Assembly (NCBI GenBank): GCA_016705545.1
Contig: JADIYA010000023.1
Coordinates: 1-33,441 of the forward strand
DNA length: 33,441 bases
Direction: 5' to 3'
Source: Flavobacteriales bacterium
GTDB lineage: Bacteria; Bacteroidota; Bacteroidia; Flavobacteriales_F; PHOS-HE28
Both the position numbers and the translations under genes were made by a program. Numbering within the stretch: position 1 is the first letter of the stretch; every line of letters begins with the position of its first letter. Below are positions 1 through 8,444 of this stretch, one piece after another. The notes under the pieces are model-generated. The model had not been told where the DNA came from, did not search any database, and saw nothing but the letters and a program-made list of their open reading frames with translations.

Positions 1-2822
1 CAAGGCTCGCCTTCCACCTCGCCGCCCTCGAAGTAACCGTCGGCCTCCATGATCTCCTCCACGATGCTCACGTACATCGGGTCGTCGGGCATGGGCACAT
101 CCTCGCCGTTCCAGATCTCGCCGCCGGTGTTCAGGTAGTGCAGCACGGCCTTCACGTATTCGTTGCGAACGGGTACTTGCACACGCGCGGCACCGGCTTG
201 CATGAATTTCATGAAGAGCGGATCGTTCTCGTCGCGTTGCAGGATGTTGACCCATTCCTTCTTGCGCGCCCAGTAGTAGGGGTAGAAGAGGTAGGTCATC
301 TGCTCCCACTCGAAAGCCTGCTCGAAGAACTGGATGTACTTGCCCTCGGTGGTGGCTTCATCGAAGCTGAATTCCGGTAGCCGAAGGCGCCACGTTAGTG
401 CGCAAGGCATCGAAGCTCTCGAAGCGCTGGCCGGTGATGAACTCGATGCAGTGTTTCTTCAATCTGGCGCTCGGTCTGGCGGTCGATCGCTGGATTGGCG
501 CCGTACTGCCCAGCGAGATAGGCTTGCTGGTTGAGCCAGCGGTTGTATTCACTGAGCTTCTGGTCGTAGGCGGTCTTCAGCGCAGCGAAGGTGTCGATCT
601 GCCATTGCTGGTAGGCCTCGGTGGTGGGTTTGCAGTACACGATGAAGGACACGGCCCAGTGCATGCAAACCGCCTCGATTATCACCGGTATCTGCCCGAT
701 GCCTGGGTGAGGTCCAGGATGTCCACCACATCGCTCGTGTAGCGGGTCAGGGCGGCCGAGCCGCCTACCGAAACGGTGATGTAGTGATTGGCTGCTGAGG
801 TGATCAGGAAGGTGACCTTGGCGCTGGTGGCCACGAAGCCCTCGGGTATGGTGATGGTCTCCTTGAAGGTCTTGCTGGCGGTATCGCCAGGCCCCGGCCA
901 GAAGTCGCGTGCCCATTGAACGGTCTGGATGGTGGTAGGCGGCTTCACACCCACTGCGCCGTATTGCACGGCGTAGCCGTCGTAGGTCTGCGGGTCGATT
1001 TCCTCGAATGAAGTGATGGTGAAGGGTGGTGGCGCTTCGATCACCTCGTTGCTTTTGGGTTTGGACAGCTTGCTGAAGAGATGGAAGGCGGCGGGTTCCG
1101 GCACTACGAATTCGAACATCATCCGGCGGCCATAGTTCACCACCTTGTTGTAGTACACCTTGTCCAACCAGCGATACACACCTGTGATGTGGTCGGTGCC
1201 GCCAGCTCCCGTCGCTGTGTTGTTGAACTCGTGCTCCGTGGTCTGCTCGTTCTCCACGATGGTGGTCACGGTGCGCTTGGTGCGCGTCTTCTCGATCACA
1301 CGCTGAAGCGCGCGGTCCATCACCTCCTTGGCGTAAGTGGTGGCTTGCGCGTTGGCCTGCATCTGGCTGGTGGAGCTGCTGATGCTGCCGCTCACGGTTC
1401 CGCTAACCGTGCCGTACGCTGCCGTTACCGTGGCCCCGGCTTGGCTGGCCTGATTCTCCTGCAGCACATTGCTGGCCTCCTTGTGCAGCTCGAACCGCTC
1501 GGTGGTCTGCGTCTCCTTCTCATTCTCAGTGGTGGTCTCCTGTTCCTGTTCGGTGGTGACCTCCTGTCGGCTCAGGTCTCGGAAGGTGCGCTTGCGCACT
1601 TCGCCTTGCAGGATGTTCTCCACGTGCGCCACTTCGCCCGCTTCATACCTGTAGAGCTGCGTCTGCACCACTTTCAGGTCGGCGACGCCAACCGGTTTTA
1701 CGTGGCCTGCACCACCCGGCCATTGCTCGAAGATGAAGGGCTTGCAGGGGCTTTCGAGCGCGGGGCTCACGCACTCGTTGCCTAGCATGATGAGCGATCC
1801 CCCCACGCGCACCACGGTCTGCCGGTCGCGTGCTGCTTCTACAGCCCTGCCCAAGCGCCGGATCTCGCCCCCGAAGCGCTCATGCACCTGCGGCATGTAC
1901 ACGAAGTCCGTCCCTATTTGCTGCTTCGCCAGTTCCGTAAGCGTGCCCGCCGACAGCTTGGAGATCATTTCATCGTTCAAGGCCAAGGGGTCGTGGAGGA
2001 TATGGTTGGCTTGCTTGCTGTCATCAGGTCCGTTTCTCCGCGCGGATACCGCAGTTTGCGGTATCCGTAGCATTGCCGGTCATAGAGTTCAATGATCTGC
2101 GCATACGCGGCTTGCGCTGCGGCGAGTTGGGTCTTAAGGCCGGTGATCGTATCGGGCGGCGCGGGCTGCGTGACCGGCTCGGTGGGCAACATCGGGCATG
2201 GAACACATCGTTCGGCAGCAGCACCGTGGAGAGGTATGCGCTGAAGATGCCTGTGCCCGTATCCAGCAGGGCATCGTTGCTGGCGATCTTCTCAACCACG
2301 TTGAGCAACCGGATGATGCGTACCTCCTCTGTGCGTAACGCCGTGCTCTCGCCAAGCACGGTGAGTGCGAATACATTGTCCCATACGCGGGATTTCAGGG
2401 CGGCGTACCCGCCCCCCCGCCACATAGGCCGCAGCGGTCTGGTCAGTGTATCGCGTTTGGCTTTCGCTCGAGCTCGTGCTACATCCGGTCTTAGATCTCC
2501 GTCGTTGCTCATCTGCTCGGCGCGCAAGGAGAGGTCCAGCTTCGATTCGTTCAGCAACAAACCCGGGGCAGCGCCACGCAGCACGGATTTGGCTTCGCTA
2601 GAATCCGCCAGAGGGGTGAGCTTGAAGTGCCCGCGAAGTCGAACATCACCCCGGGATTGGCTCCGCCCGGTAGGCGTTCATTGAGGCGCGTTGTCATAGA
2701 ACGCGCTCTCCAGCCCTGACGGCTGCTCCATCGCGGGCCTCAGCATCCTCAGCCAAGGGCTTCCTGGGTGCCCGTACGGTCGCCATTTTGAAGACATTGA
2801 CCGGCAGGTTGGAGGTGGACAT
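1..2822 (-). pseudogene. Large unrecognised protein gene, many frameshifts, 3' end beyond left edge
   Basis: The protein can be followed across all three minus frames, so it appears as one gene broken by about six to eight single-base indels. It likely starts at ATG 2822 (MSTSNLPVNVFKMATVRAP). Recognisable blocks are 2640-2195 (HFKLTPLADSS to LLPNDVFHA), 2192-2050 (MLPTEPVTQPAPPDT), 2030-690 (ILHDPLALNDEMISK to VVDILDLT), 685-475 (CKPTTEAYQQWQIDT), 470-385 (KKHCIEFITGQRFESFDAL) and 375-1 (FEWEQMTYLFYPYYWARKKEW, then an RVQVPVRNEY block). The block around 1650-1350 is rich in Glu, Gln, Ser and Thr and looks coiled-coil or low-complexity. Several junctions fit loss of one C from a C run, for example near 2192, 705 and 376. 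I do not recognise the family and assign no function. More than 940 residues are visible. It could be an intact gene with sequencing errors or a decaying pseudogene. Confidence 0.6.
2044..2066. repeat. Perfect 10-bp inverted repeat inside the left-edge gene
   Basis: GGATACCGCA at 2044-2053 pairs with TGCGGTATCC at 2057-2066 around a 3-base GTT loop. It sits exactly where the reading frame of the left-edge gene changes. It is either a coincidental coding palindrome or a hairpin that disturbed sequencing. There is no T-tract, so it is not a terminator. Confidence 0.6.
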
Positions 2823-3048
2823 GTCAGTTGGATTTGGGTTTGCAGTTCATCGACTGCTGCATGTCTTGAATCGCGATGCGCTGTGGTTGTTCCGTGTTGC
2901 GTGCTATTGCGCGAGAAGCCGTTTCATGGTTATCCGAGAGTGATTTCCCATGGCAATAAGTTCTCGCGTTCGTAAACCGAAACTAAAGCCCGGCACCCAT
3001 CCTTCCATGCATTGTGAATAACTCGGTTTAACAGCTGGTCCGTGATCG

Positions 3049-4118
3049 CTATTGCTGAGGCTGCGAATGGAGCTGGCGCCTGCCACCTGCCGCTCCCCCC
3101 GCCAGCAGCCTCTCCATCAACCTGTGCATCGGCACCTTGCCAAGTGCTTTGGCGGAATGCGCCTTCCATTCGCAAGGCACTGGTGCATCCTTCAATTCAG
3201 CTTGCCAGAGCGTTGCGTCGATCCTTTGGTGACTGAGCACATGCACAACGGGTCCTTCAATGCGCTTCAGCGAAGCGAGACCAGCGCTCTTCATCAATAG
3301 TGCCTCCGTCGCCGCCTTCTCGGTCTCCACCATCGGCAGCTCCCACAACCCCTGCCAAATGTCCTTGCGGTGCGCTTCCGCAGATAGATGCCGCTCTTCG
3401 CCCCGATGAGCAGGTAATTGAAATGCCGCGTGCGGGTCTTGGTCTTGCTGGCCTTCACGGGCAATTCGGCGATGCGCCCTTCGGCCTTAGCGATGCACTT
3501 GCGGGCTAAGGGGCATTCGTCGCAGCGCGGGTTCCTCGGGGTGCATACCATGGCGCCCAGTTCCATCACCGCTTGGTTGTGATCACCGGGGTGCGCTCGG
3601 GAGAGCAGCTCGGCAGCCAGCCCCCGGAACTCTTTCCTGCCAGTGGTGCTATCAATCGGTGTGGCGATGCCGAATGCCCGGCTGAGCACCCGGTAAACGT
3701 TACCATCAACCACGGGCTCCGGAATGCCGAAGCAGATGCTGGCGATGGCCGAGGCGGTATAGTCGCCCACGCCCTTGAGCTTCAGCAGCGTGGAATGGTC
3801 CGCAGGGAATTGCCCGCCGTGCTCCTTCACCACCTGTTGCGCGGCTGTGCGCAGGTTGCGGGCCCGGCTGTAATAGCCCAGCCCTTGCCAGAGTCGAAGC
3901 ACCTGGTCCTCAGAGGCCTTGGCTAATTGGGACACGCTGGGGAAGCGCTCCACGAAGCGGTGCCAGTAGGCCGTGCCTTGGTCAACACGGGTCTGTTGCA
4001 GGATCACCTCGCTGAGCCAGATGCGGTAAGGGTCGGGACTGGTGCGCCAAGGAAGCGGGCGCTGGTTCTCGCGGTACCACGGGAGCAAGGCGCGGCTGAA
4101 CCATGAACGGCTTGACAT
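3049..4118 (-). CDS. mutY: A/G-specific adenine glycosylase MutY (single frameshift)
   Basis: MutY removes adenine mispaired with 8-oxoguanine. The N-terminal part from ATG 4118 has the family signs. WLSEVILQQTRV carries the catalytic Glu, LKGVGDYTASAIASICFG is the helix-hairpin-helix with VVDGNVYRVLSR carrying the Asp, and the 4Fe-4S cluster pattern is C-x6-C-x2-C-x5-C (CTPRNPRCDECPLARKC). At about 3364 the frame is lost after IYLRKRTA. The next frame continues with IWQGLWELPMVETEKAA and LKRIEGPVVHVLSHQRIDATLW, the C-terminal NUDIX-like 8-oxoG recognition domain. Restoring one A (GCAAGGAC to GCAAAGGAC) gives a continuous TAKDIWQGLWELPM, so a sequencing indel is likely. The C-terminal tail after RLMERLLAGG may also be misread, because a C6 run lies at about 3096. 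The gene is divergent from the HU gene. Confidence 0.9.
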
Positions 4119-4125
4119 ACAGGCA

Positions 4126-4133
4126 CAAAGATG
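4126..4133 (-). promoter_or_regulatory. Candidate mutY -7 box
   Basis: CATCTTTG on the minus strand matches TAnnTTTG except at the first base and is followed by TGCC, as at other starts here. It lies only 8 bases before ATG 4118, implying an almost leaderless mRNA. It nearly abuts the -33 element of the divergent HU promoter. Confidence 0.4.
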
Positions 4134-4135
4134 GG

Positions 4136-4165
4136 TTGCGCGAACGGTATGCCCGTCTATATTTG
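4136..4165 (+). promoter_or_regulatory. Bacteroidota-type promoter of the HU gene
   Basis: A TTG at 4136-4138 and a perfect TAnnTTTG box (TATATTTG, 4158-4165) are separated by 19 bases, matching the -33/-7 layout of Bacteroidota sigma factor promoters. The predicted start site leaves a leader of roughly 15-20 bases before ATG 4187. Confidence 0.6.
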
Positions 4166-4186
4166 CGCCCCCAAATCAATCGGGCT

Positions 4187-4486
4187 ATGACGAAGGCGGA
4201 ACTTGTGGGCATCATCTCGAAGAAGACCGGCATCGAGCGGATGATCGTGCTGGCCACGGTTGAAGCGTTCATGGACGAGGTGAAGCACCAATTGGCTGAA
4301 GGCGAGGCAGTGCACCTGCGCGGCTTCGGCAGCTTCATCGTGAAGCACCGCGCCCAGAAGACCGGCCGCCTGCTCGCTCAGAACACGACCATCATCATCC
4401 CCGCGCACGACATCCCGGCCTTCAAGCCCGCCGATGTCTTCGTGGATCAGGTGAAGAACCGGTCGCAGAAGCCGGAAGGTCAATGA
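4187..4486 (+). CDS. HU/IHF family DNA-binding protein
   Basis: This 99-residue histone-like protein bends and packs DNA as a dimer. The sequence from MTKAELVGIISKKTG matches the HU/IHF N-terminal helices. AVHLRGFGSFIVKHRAQKTGR is the signature region at the base of the beta arms, and the arm tip carries Asn and Ile-rich strands (NTTIIIPAHDIPAFKPADVF). An upstream in-frame ATG at 4103 lies ahead of the promoter and would add 28 unrelated residues, so ATG 4187 is chosen. The stop codon overlaps the start of the TPR gene by 4 bases (ATGA), so the two are probably translationally coupled. Which HU or IHF paralogue it is cannot be told from the sequence alone. Confidence 0.93.
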   Translation: MTKAELVGIISKKTGIERMIVLATVEAFMDEVKHQLAEGEAVHLRGFGSFIVKHRAQKTGRLLAQNTTIIIPAHDIPAFKPADVFVDQVKNRSQKPEGQ

Positions 4487-4980
4487 TGGGATTTGGGAAA
4501 CCGCAGTTGCTGGCCTTGGCCGGCGCAGCGGTGGTAGGCGTTCTTTTGATGATGGTGCCCCGGACACCTTCGGGGAAGCAAGCGGAGGAAACCGCTTCGG
4601 TCACGCCGGCGAAAGCCCGCATGATGGAAGCTGTGACCCTGGTGAATGGCTCAGAGCCCATGCGCGGCATTCAGATGCTGCGGCAGATCGTGGAGGAGGA
4701 GCCGGACAATGCCGAGGCGCATTGGCACTTGGGCCTCTTCTCGGTTCAGAGCGGCCAGGTGGACAAGGCCCTCGACCGCTTCAAGAAGGTGCGTGACCTG
4801 GACGCTGAGGGATTCCCCGACGTTTGGTTCTACTTGGGGCGCACTTATGCCACCATGGATAGCATCGATCAAGCGATCAGCTGCCTGCGGAAGTACAAGA
4901 CATTGGTTGAAGACACGGCCATCACCCGTCAGGTGGATGGCTTCTTGAAGGAATTGGAAGGACACGAACACGAACACTGA
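4483..4980 (+). CDS. Membrane-anchored tetratricopeptide repeat protein
   Basis: This 165-residue protein has an N-terminal hydrophobic segment (residues about 8-25, LLALAGAAVVGVLLMMVP) that should act as a signal anchor. Two to three TPR units follow: MRGIQMLRQIVEEEPDNAEAHWHLG, SGQVDKALDRFKKVRDLDAEGFPDVWFYLG and MDSIDQAISCLRKYK carry the usual small/large residue pattern. TPR domains bind peptides or partner proteins, but no specific partner is evident. It starts in a 4-base overlap with the HU gene, and similar HU-TPR pairs are common in Bacteroidota. The C-terminus is His and Glu-rich (GHEHEH). The likely location is the inner-membrane face exposed to the periplasm. Confidence 0.8.
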   Translation: MMGFGKPQLLALAGAAVVGVLLMMVPRTPSGKQAEETASVTPAKARMMEAVTLVNGSEPMRGIQMLRQIVEEEPDNAEAHWHLGLFSVQSGQVDKALDRFKKVRDLDAEGFPDVWFYLGRTYATMDSIDQAISCLRKYKTLVEDTAITRQVDGFLKELEGHEHEH

Positions 4981-4987
4981 AGAGCAC

Positions 4988-5083
4988 ATGCCCTGCGGAA
5001 AGAAGCGGAAGCGCCACAAGATGGCCACCCACAAGCGCAAGAAGCGCCTGCGGAAGAACCGCCACAAGAAGAAGATCCGGTAG
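4988..5083 (+). CDS. 31-residue AURKAIP1/COX24-domain ribosomal mini-protein
   Basis: ATG 4988 opens a 31-codon reading frame whose product is more than half Lys, Arg and His (MPCGKKRKRHKMATHKRKKR followed by LRKNRHKKKIR). The pattern matches the AURKAIP1/COX24 C-terminal domain, known in mitochondria as small-subunit protein mS38 and present as tiny proteins in Bacteroidota genomes. By homology it probably binds rRNA. It begins 7 bases after the TPR gene and is followed by a terminator, so it closes the HU-TPR operon. It is short enough to be missed by many gene callers. The family call is from memory of the motif; the coding frame is clear. Confidence 0.75.
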   Translation: MPCGKKRKRHKMATHKRKKRLRKNRHKKKIR

Positions 5084-5100
5084 GATCTTGTAGCAACGGG

Positions 5101-5134
5101 GCAGGCTGAAGGCGCACCGCCTTCACCTGCTTTT
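5101..5134 (+). terminator. Rho-independent terminator between the COX24 gene and rng
   Basis: GCAGG-C-TGAAGGCG (5101-5114) pairs with CGCCTTCACCTGC (5118-5130) around a CAC loop, giving a 13-bp stem with one bulged C. TTTTG follows at 5131. It ends the HU-TPR-COX24 operon and lies only about 50 bases before the rng start, so it could also attenuate rng. Confidence 0.7.
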
Positions 5135-5186
5135 GTTCGGCGCGCGCCTGCGTGCCTGTTTCCATGCACACCAACTGCATCATCGC

Positions 5187-6737
5187 GTGAGCGTCGATCT
5201 GGTCATCCGGTCAGCCGGTGGAGAGGTTTCCATCGCCTTGTTGAAGGACAAGGTGCTGAGCGAGCTCCATCGTGAGAGGACCGAGCGCGGCTTCGCCGTG
5301 GGCGATGTTTACCTGGCCAAGGTTCGCAAGGTGGCACCCGGTCTCAACGCCGCCTTCGTGGACGTAGGGCACGAGAAGGACGCCTTCCTGCATTACTTCG
5401 ACTTGGGGCCGCAGTTCAAGAACAGCTACAAGTTCACCAAGGGCGCGGTGAGCGGAGCCGTTACCAGCAGCCTGCTCGCCGACTGGAAGCTCGATACCGA
5501 CATCCCCAAGGAGGGCAAGCTCGGTGATGTGGTGAGCGCCAGCCAGAGCATCCTGGTGCAGATCGCCAAGGAGCCCATCAGTACCAAGGGTCCGCGCCTC
5601 ACCGCCGAAGTGACGCTCGCCGGGCGCTACATGGTGCTGGTGCCCTTCATCAACAAGATCAGCATCAGCAGCCGCCTCACCGACGAGGTGGAGCGCAAAC
5701 GCTTGAAGGAGCTGATGATGGCCATCAAGCCGAAGGGCTTCGGCGTGATCATCCGCACCAACGCCGCCGATAAGGCCAGCGCCGACCTCGAGGCTGACCT
5801 CAAGAACCTGCTGGAGCGGTGGGACACCATGTTCCGCAACCTGCGCAACGCCATCCCGCCCAAGAAGGTGCTGGGCGAGGTGGATCGCACCAATGCCGTG
5901 CTGCGCGACGTGCTCAACAAGACCTTCACCGGCATCCATGTGGACGATGAGCTCCTTGCCGACGACATCCGCACCACATTGGAGAGCATCGCTCCGGAGA
6001 AGGCCGGCATCGTCAAGCACTACAAGGGCAAGATCGACATCTTCGACAACTTCGGGATCAACAAGCAGATCAAGCAGGCCTTCGGCAAGCAGGTGATGCT
6101 GAGCAGCGGCGCCTACCTGATCATCGAGAAGACCGAGGCCATGCACGTCATCGACGTGAACAGCGGCAGCCGCAAGGGCGGCAACCAGGCCCAGGAGAAG
6201 AACGCGCTGGACATCAACATCGAAGCCGCCCAAGAGATCGCACGCCTGCTCCGCCTCCGCGACATGGGCGGCATCATCTGCGTGGACTTCATCGACCTCT
6301 ACGAACCCGAGAACCGCCGCCTCCTCCACAAGGCGCTCAAGGATGCCATGGAGGACGACAAGGCCAAGCACAATGTGCTGCCGCCTTCACGCTTCGGCGT
6401 CATCGAGATGACACGCCAGCGCGTGCGCCCCGAGACCGAGATCGACACCAGCGAGAATTGCCCCACCTGCAATGGGACGGGAGAGGTCGGCGCACCGGTG
6501 CTCGTCATCGACGAGATCGAGAACACGCTCAATTACCTGCTCACCGAGAAGGACATGAGCGGACTCACGCTCTGCGTGCATCCCTTCATCCACGCCTACC
6601 TCACCAAGGGCTTCATGAGCATCCAGCGCAAATGGTACTGGCGCTGGAAGAAGTGGGTGAAGGTGAAGCCCGAAGGCGCCTTGCAATACCTTGCCTACAG
6701 CTTCCAGGACGGAGCAGGGAACGAGGTGCCGGTGTGA
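5187..6737 (+). CDS. rng: Ribonuclease E/G family endoribonuclease
   Basis: This 516-residue enzyme cuts single-stranded RNA in rRNA maturation and mRNA decay. The GTG at 5187 gives VSVDLVIRSAGGEVSIALL, which lines up with the usual N-terminus of Bacteroidota homologues; in-frame TTG 5133 would add an atypical tail. The S1-like region is GDVYLAKVRKVAPGLNAAFVD. The catalytic DNase-I-like part holds AMHVIDVNSGSRKGG and MGGIICVDFIDL with the metal-binding Asp residues. The Zn-link dimer motif is CPTCNGTGE. The length fits RNase G rather than RNase E, since no long disordered degradosome tail is present. It stands downstream of a strong hairpin terminator, and no clear -7 box was found. Confidence 0.93.
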   Translation: MSVDLVIRSAGGEVSIALLKDKVLSELHRERTERGFAVGDVYLAKVRKVAPGLNAAFVDVGHEKDAFLHYFDLGPQFKNSYKFTKGAVSGAVTSSLLADWKLDTDIPKEGKLGDVVSASQSILVQIAKEPISTKGPRLTAEVTLAGRYMVLVPFINKISISSRLTDEVERKRLKELMMAIKPKGFGVIIRTNAADKASADLEADLKNLLERWDTMFRNLRNAIPPKKVLGEVDRTNAVLRDVLNKTFTGIHVDDELLADDIRTTLESIAPEKAGIVKHYKGKIDIFDNFGINKQIKQAFGKQVMLSSGAYLIIEKTEAMHVIDVNSGSRKGGNQAQEKNALDINIEAAQEIARLLRLRDMGGIICVDFIDLYEPENRRLLHKALKDAMEDDKAKHNVLPPSRFGVIEMTRQRVRPETEIDTSENCPTCNGTGEVGAPVLVIDEIENTLNYLLTEKDMSGLTLCVHPFIHAYLTKGFMSIQRKWYWRWKKWVKVKPEGALQYLAYSFQDGAGNEVPV

Positions 6738-6755
6738 TTTTTTCATAGGTTCGGC

Positions 6756-7229
6756 ATGAGTCCAGTGCCGAAGAAGCCCTCCACCACCGAAGCCCTCGCC
6801 AAGGCCCGCGCCTATTGCGCCCGGCAAGAGCGCTGCCAACAAGAGGTGCGCGACAAGCTCTATGCGTGGGAGGTGCCCGGCAAGGAGATCGAACCCATCA
6901 TCAGCCAGCTCATTGGCGAAGGATTCCTGAACGAGGCCCGCTTCGCTGAGCACTTTGCCGTTAGCAAGCTCCGGCAGAAAGGCTGGGGCCTCCGCAAGAT
7001 CGAATCGGCATTGAAGCAGAAGCGCGTGAGCGAGCCGTGCATTCGTTCAGCGCTCAAGGCCATCGACAAGGTGGAGCAAGCCGACCGGCTGAGTGAGTTG
7101 TTTGCCAAGCGCTGGGCGAAGGAGAAAGAGCCCGATGCTTACCGGAAGCGGCAGAAGGTGATGGCGTTCTTCTTAAGGCGAGGCTTTTCGATGGATGAGG
7201 TAGAAGCCGTATCCAAAGGGCTGGAATAG
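6756..7229 (+). CDS. recX: RecX family regulatory protein
   Basis: This 157-residue all-helical protein matches RecX, which binds RecA filaments and limits their activity. Three helix-triplet repeats are visible. The first is ALAKARAYCARQERCQQEVRDKL, the second contains GFLNEARFAEHFAVSKLRQKGWG followed by IESALKQKRVSEPCI, and the third contains RKRQKVMAFFLRRGFSMDEV. The central GF-x-D/N-E-x-RFA motif is the best family marker. It starts 18 bases after rng and is probably cotranscribed with it. recA is not in the window. Confidence 0.88.
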   Translation: MSPVPKKPSTTEALAKARAYCARQERCQQEVRDKLYAWEVPGKEIEPIISQLIGEGFLNEARFAEHFAVSKLRQKGWGLRKIESALKQKRVSEPCIRSALKAIDKVEQADRLSELFAKRWAKEKEPDAYRKRQKVMAFFLRRGFSMDEVEAVSKGLE

Positions 7230-7262
7230 CCCAAGCCGCCTGAAACCCTCAACCTTGCCGAC

Positions 7263-7270
7263 TACTTTCG
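7263..7270 (+). promoter_or_regulatory. Candidate prfB -7 box
   Basis: TACTTTCG differs from TAnnTTTG at one base and lies 8 bases before ATG 7279. The same ACTACTTTCGC-like string precedes mlaE. No good -33 element is seen, so support is modest. Confidence 0.35.
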
Positions 7271-7278
7271 CGGCCTCA

Positions 7279-8376
7279 ATGATCACGATAGACAAGGTCA
7301 CCGGCCTGATCGAGCGGCTCGAAGCCCTCAAAGGCTACCTCGACATCGAGGACAAGCGCGGCCGCATCCTGGAAGAGGAGAAGTACACCCACGACCCAGA
7401 CTTTTGGAACGACGCCAAGAAGGCGAAGGCGGTGATGCACAAGATCCGCGAGCTGAAACGATGGGTAGCGCTGTGGGAAGGGGTGAAGCGCGAGATAGAT
7501 GATGTAGGCGTGATGTTCGAGTTCTTCAAGGCGAAGGAGGTGAGCGAGGAGGAATTGGAAGCGCAGTTCAAGAAAGCCTCGGATGCGCTGGAGGAGCTCG
7601 AGTTCAAGAACATGCTCAGCGCCGAGGAGGATCCGCTGAGCGCCGTGGTGCAGATCACCAGCGGCGCGGGCGGCACCGAGAGCAACGATTGGGCGCTGAT
7701 GCTCCTGCGCATGTACCGCATGTGGGCCGATAAGGAAGGCTACAGCGTGAAGGTGCTCGATTATCAGGACGGCGAGGCGGCGGGCATCAAGCAGGCCACC
7801 TTGGAGGTGGATGGCGAATTCGCCTTCGGCATGCTCAAGGGCGAGAACGGCGTGCATCGCTTGGTGCGCATCAGCCCGTTCGATAGCAATGCGCGCAGGC
7901 ACACCAGCTTCGTGAGCGTGTACGTCTACCCGCTGGTGGATGAGAGCATCGAGATCGACATCAATCCGGCCGATATCACGTGGGACACCTTCCGCAGCGG
8001 CGGCGCTGGTGGCCAGAACGTGAACAAGGTGGAGACGGGCGTTCGCCTTCGCCACGGGCCCACGGGCATCGTGATCGAGAACACCGAGACGCGCAGCCAG
8101 CTGGACAACAAGACCAAGGCGCTGCAACTGCTGAAATCGCAGATGTACGAGGCGGAGCTGGAGCGTCGACGAAGCAAGCGCAGCGAGATCGAGGCAGGCA
8201 AGAAGAAGATCGAGTGGGGCAGTCAGATCCGCAACTACGTGCTGCAGCCCTACAAACTGGTGAAGGACGTGCGCACCGAGCACGAGACGAGCAACGTCGA
8301 TGACGTCCTGAACGGAGGCATCGGCGAGTTCCTGAAAGCCTACCTGATGATGCACGGGCAGTCCCAGAAGGTGTAG
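7279..8376 (+). CDS. prfB: Peptide chain release factor 2 (RF2), no programmed frameshift
   Basis: RF2 releases the finished protein at UGA and UAA codons. The 365-residue frame from ATG 7279 (MITIDKVTGLIERLEALKGY) contains the RF2 anticodon-like tripeptide SPF in RISPFDSNARRHTSF and the catalytic GGQ in SGGAGGQNVNKVETG. The PRXANTA-like acceptor region TSGAGGTESNDWALMLLRMY is also typical. In many bacteria prfB contains an in-frame UGA after the codons for GYL, read by +1 frameshifting. Here the equivalent place reads GGC TAC CTC GAC with no stop, so the gene is continuous. A TTG at 7255 is an alternative start but lies upstream of the candidate -7 box. Confidence 0.95.
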   Translation: MITIDKVTGLIERLEALKGYLDIEDKRGRILEEEKYTHDPDFWNDAKKAKAVMHKIRELKRWVALWEGVKREIDDVGVMFEFFKAKEVSEEELEAQFKKASDALEELEFKNMLSAEEDPLSAVVQITSGAGGTESNDWALMLLRMYRMWADKEGYSVKVLDYQDGEAAGIKQATLEVDGEFAFGMLKGENGVHRLVRISPFDSNARRHTSFVSVYVYPLVDESIEIDINPADITWDTFRSGGAGGQNVNKVETGVRLRHGPTGIVIENTETRSQLDNKTKALQLLKSQMYEAELERRRSKRSEIEAGKKKIEWGSQIRNYVLQPYKLVKDVRTEHETSNVDDVLNGGIGEFLKAYLMMHGQSQKV

Positions 8377-8444
8377 GGGCTGCACATGCATCGCCCGGGA
8401 CCTGATGGCGATGAGTGGTTGTTGGCAACCGAACGAAGAACGAC

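Noticed and set aside
2904..3086. Open frames of 60-81 codons between the left-edge gene and mutY
   Set aside because: No start signal or recognisable domain. They may only be read-through of a frameshifted mutY end.
5211..6371. Long minus-strand open frame of 386 codons opposite rng
   Set aside because: It is the antisense shadow of a well-supported RNase G gene in GC-rich DNA, with repetitive Leu, Val and His composition and no family motif. The same holds for the long frames opposite prfB, fumC and the metallo-beta-lactamase gene.
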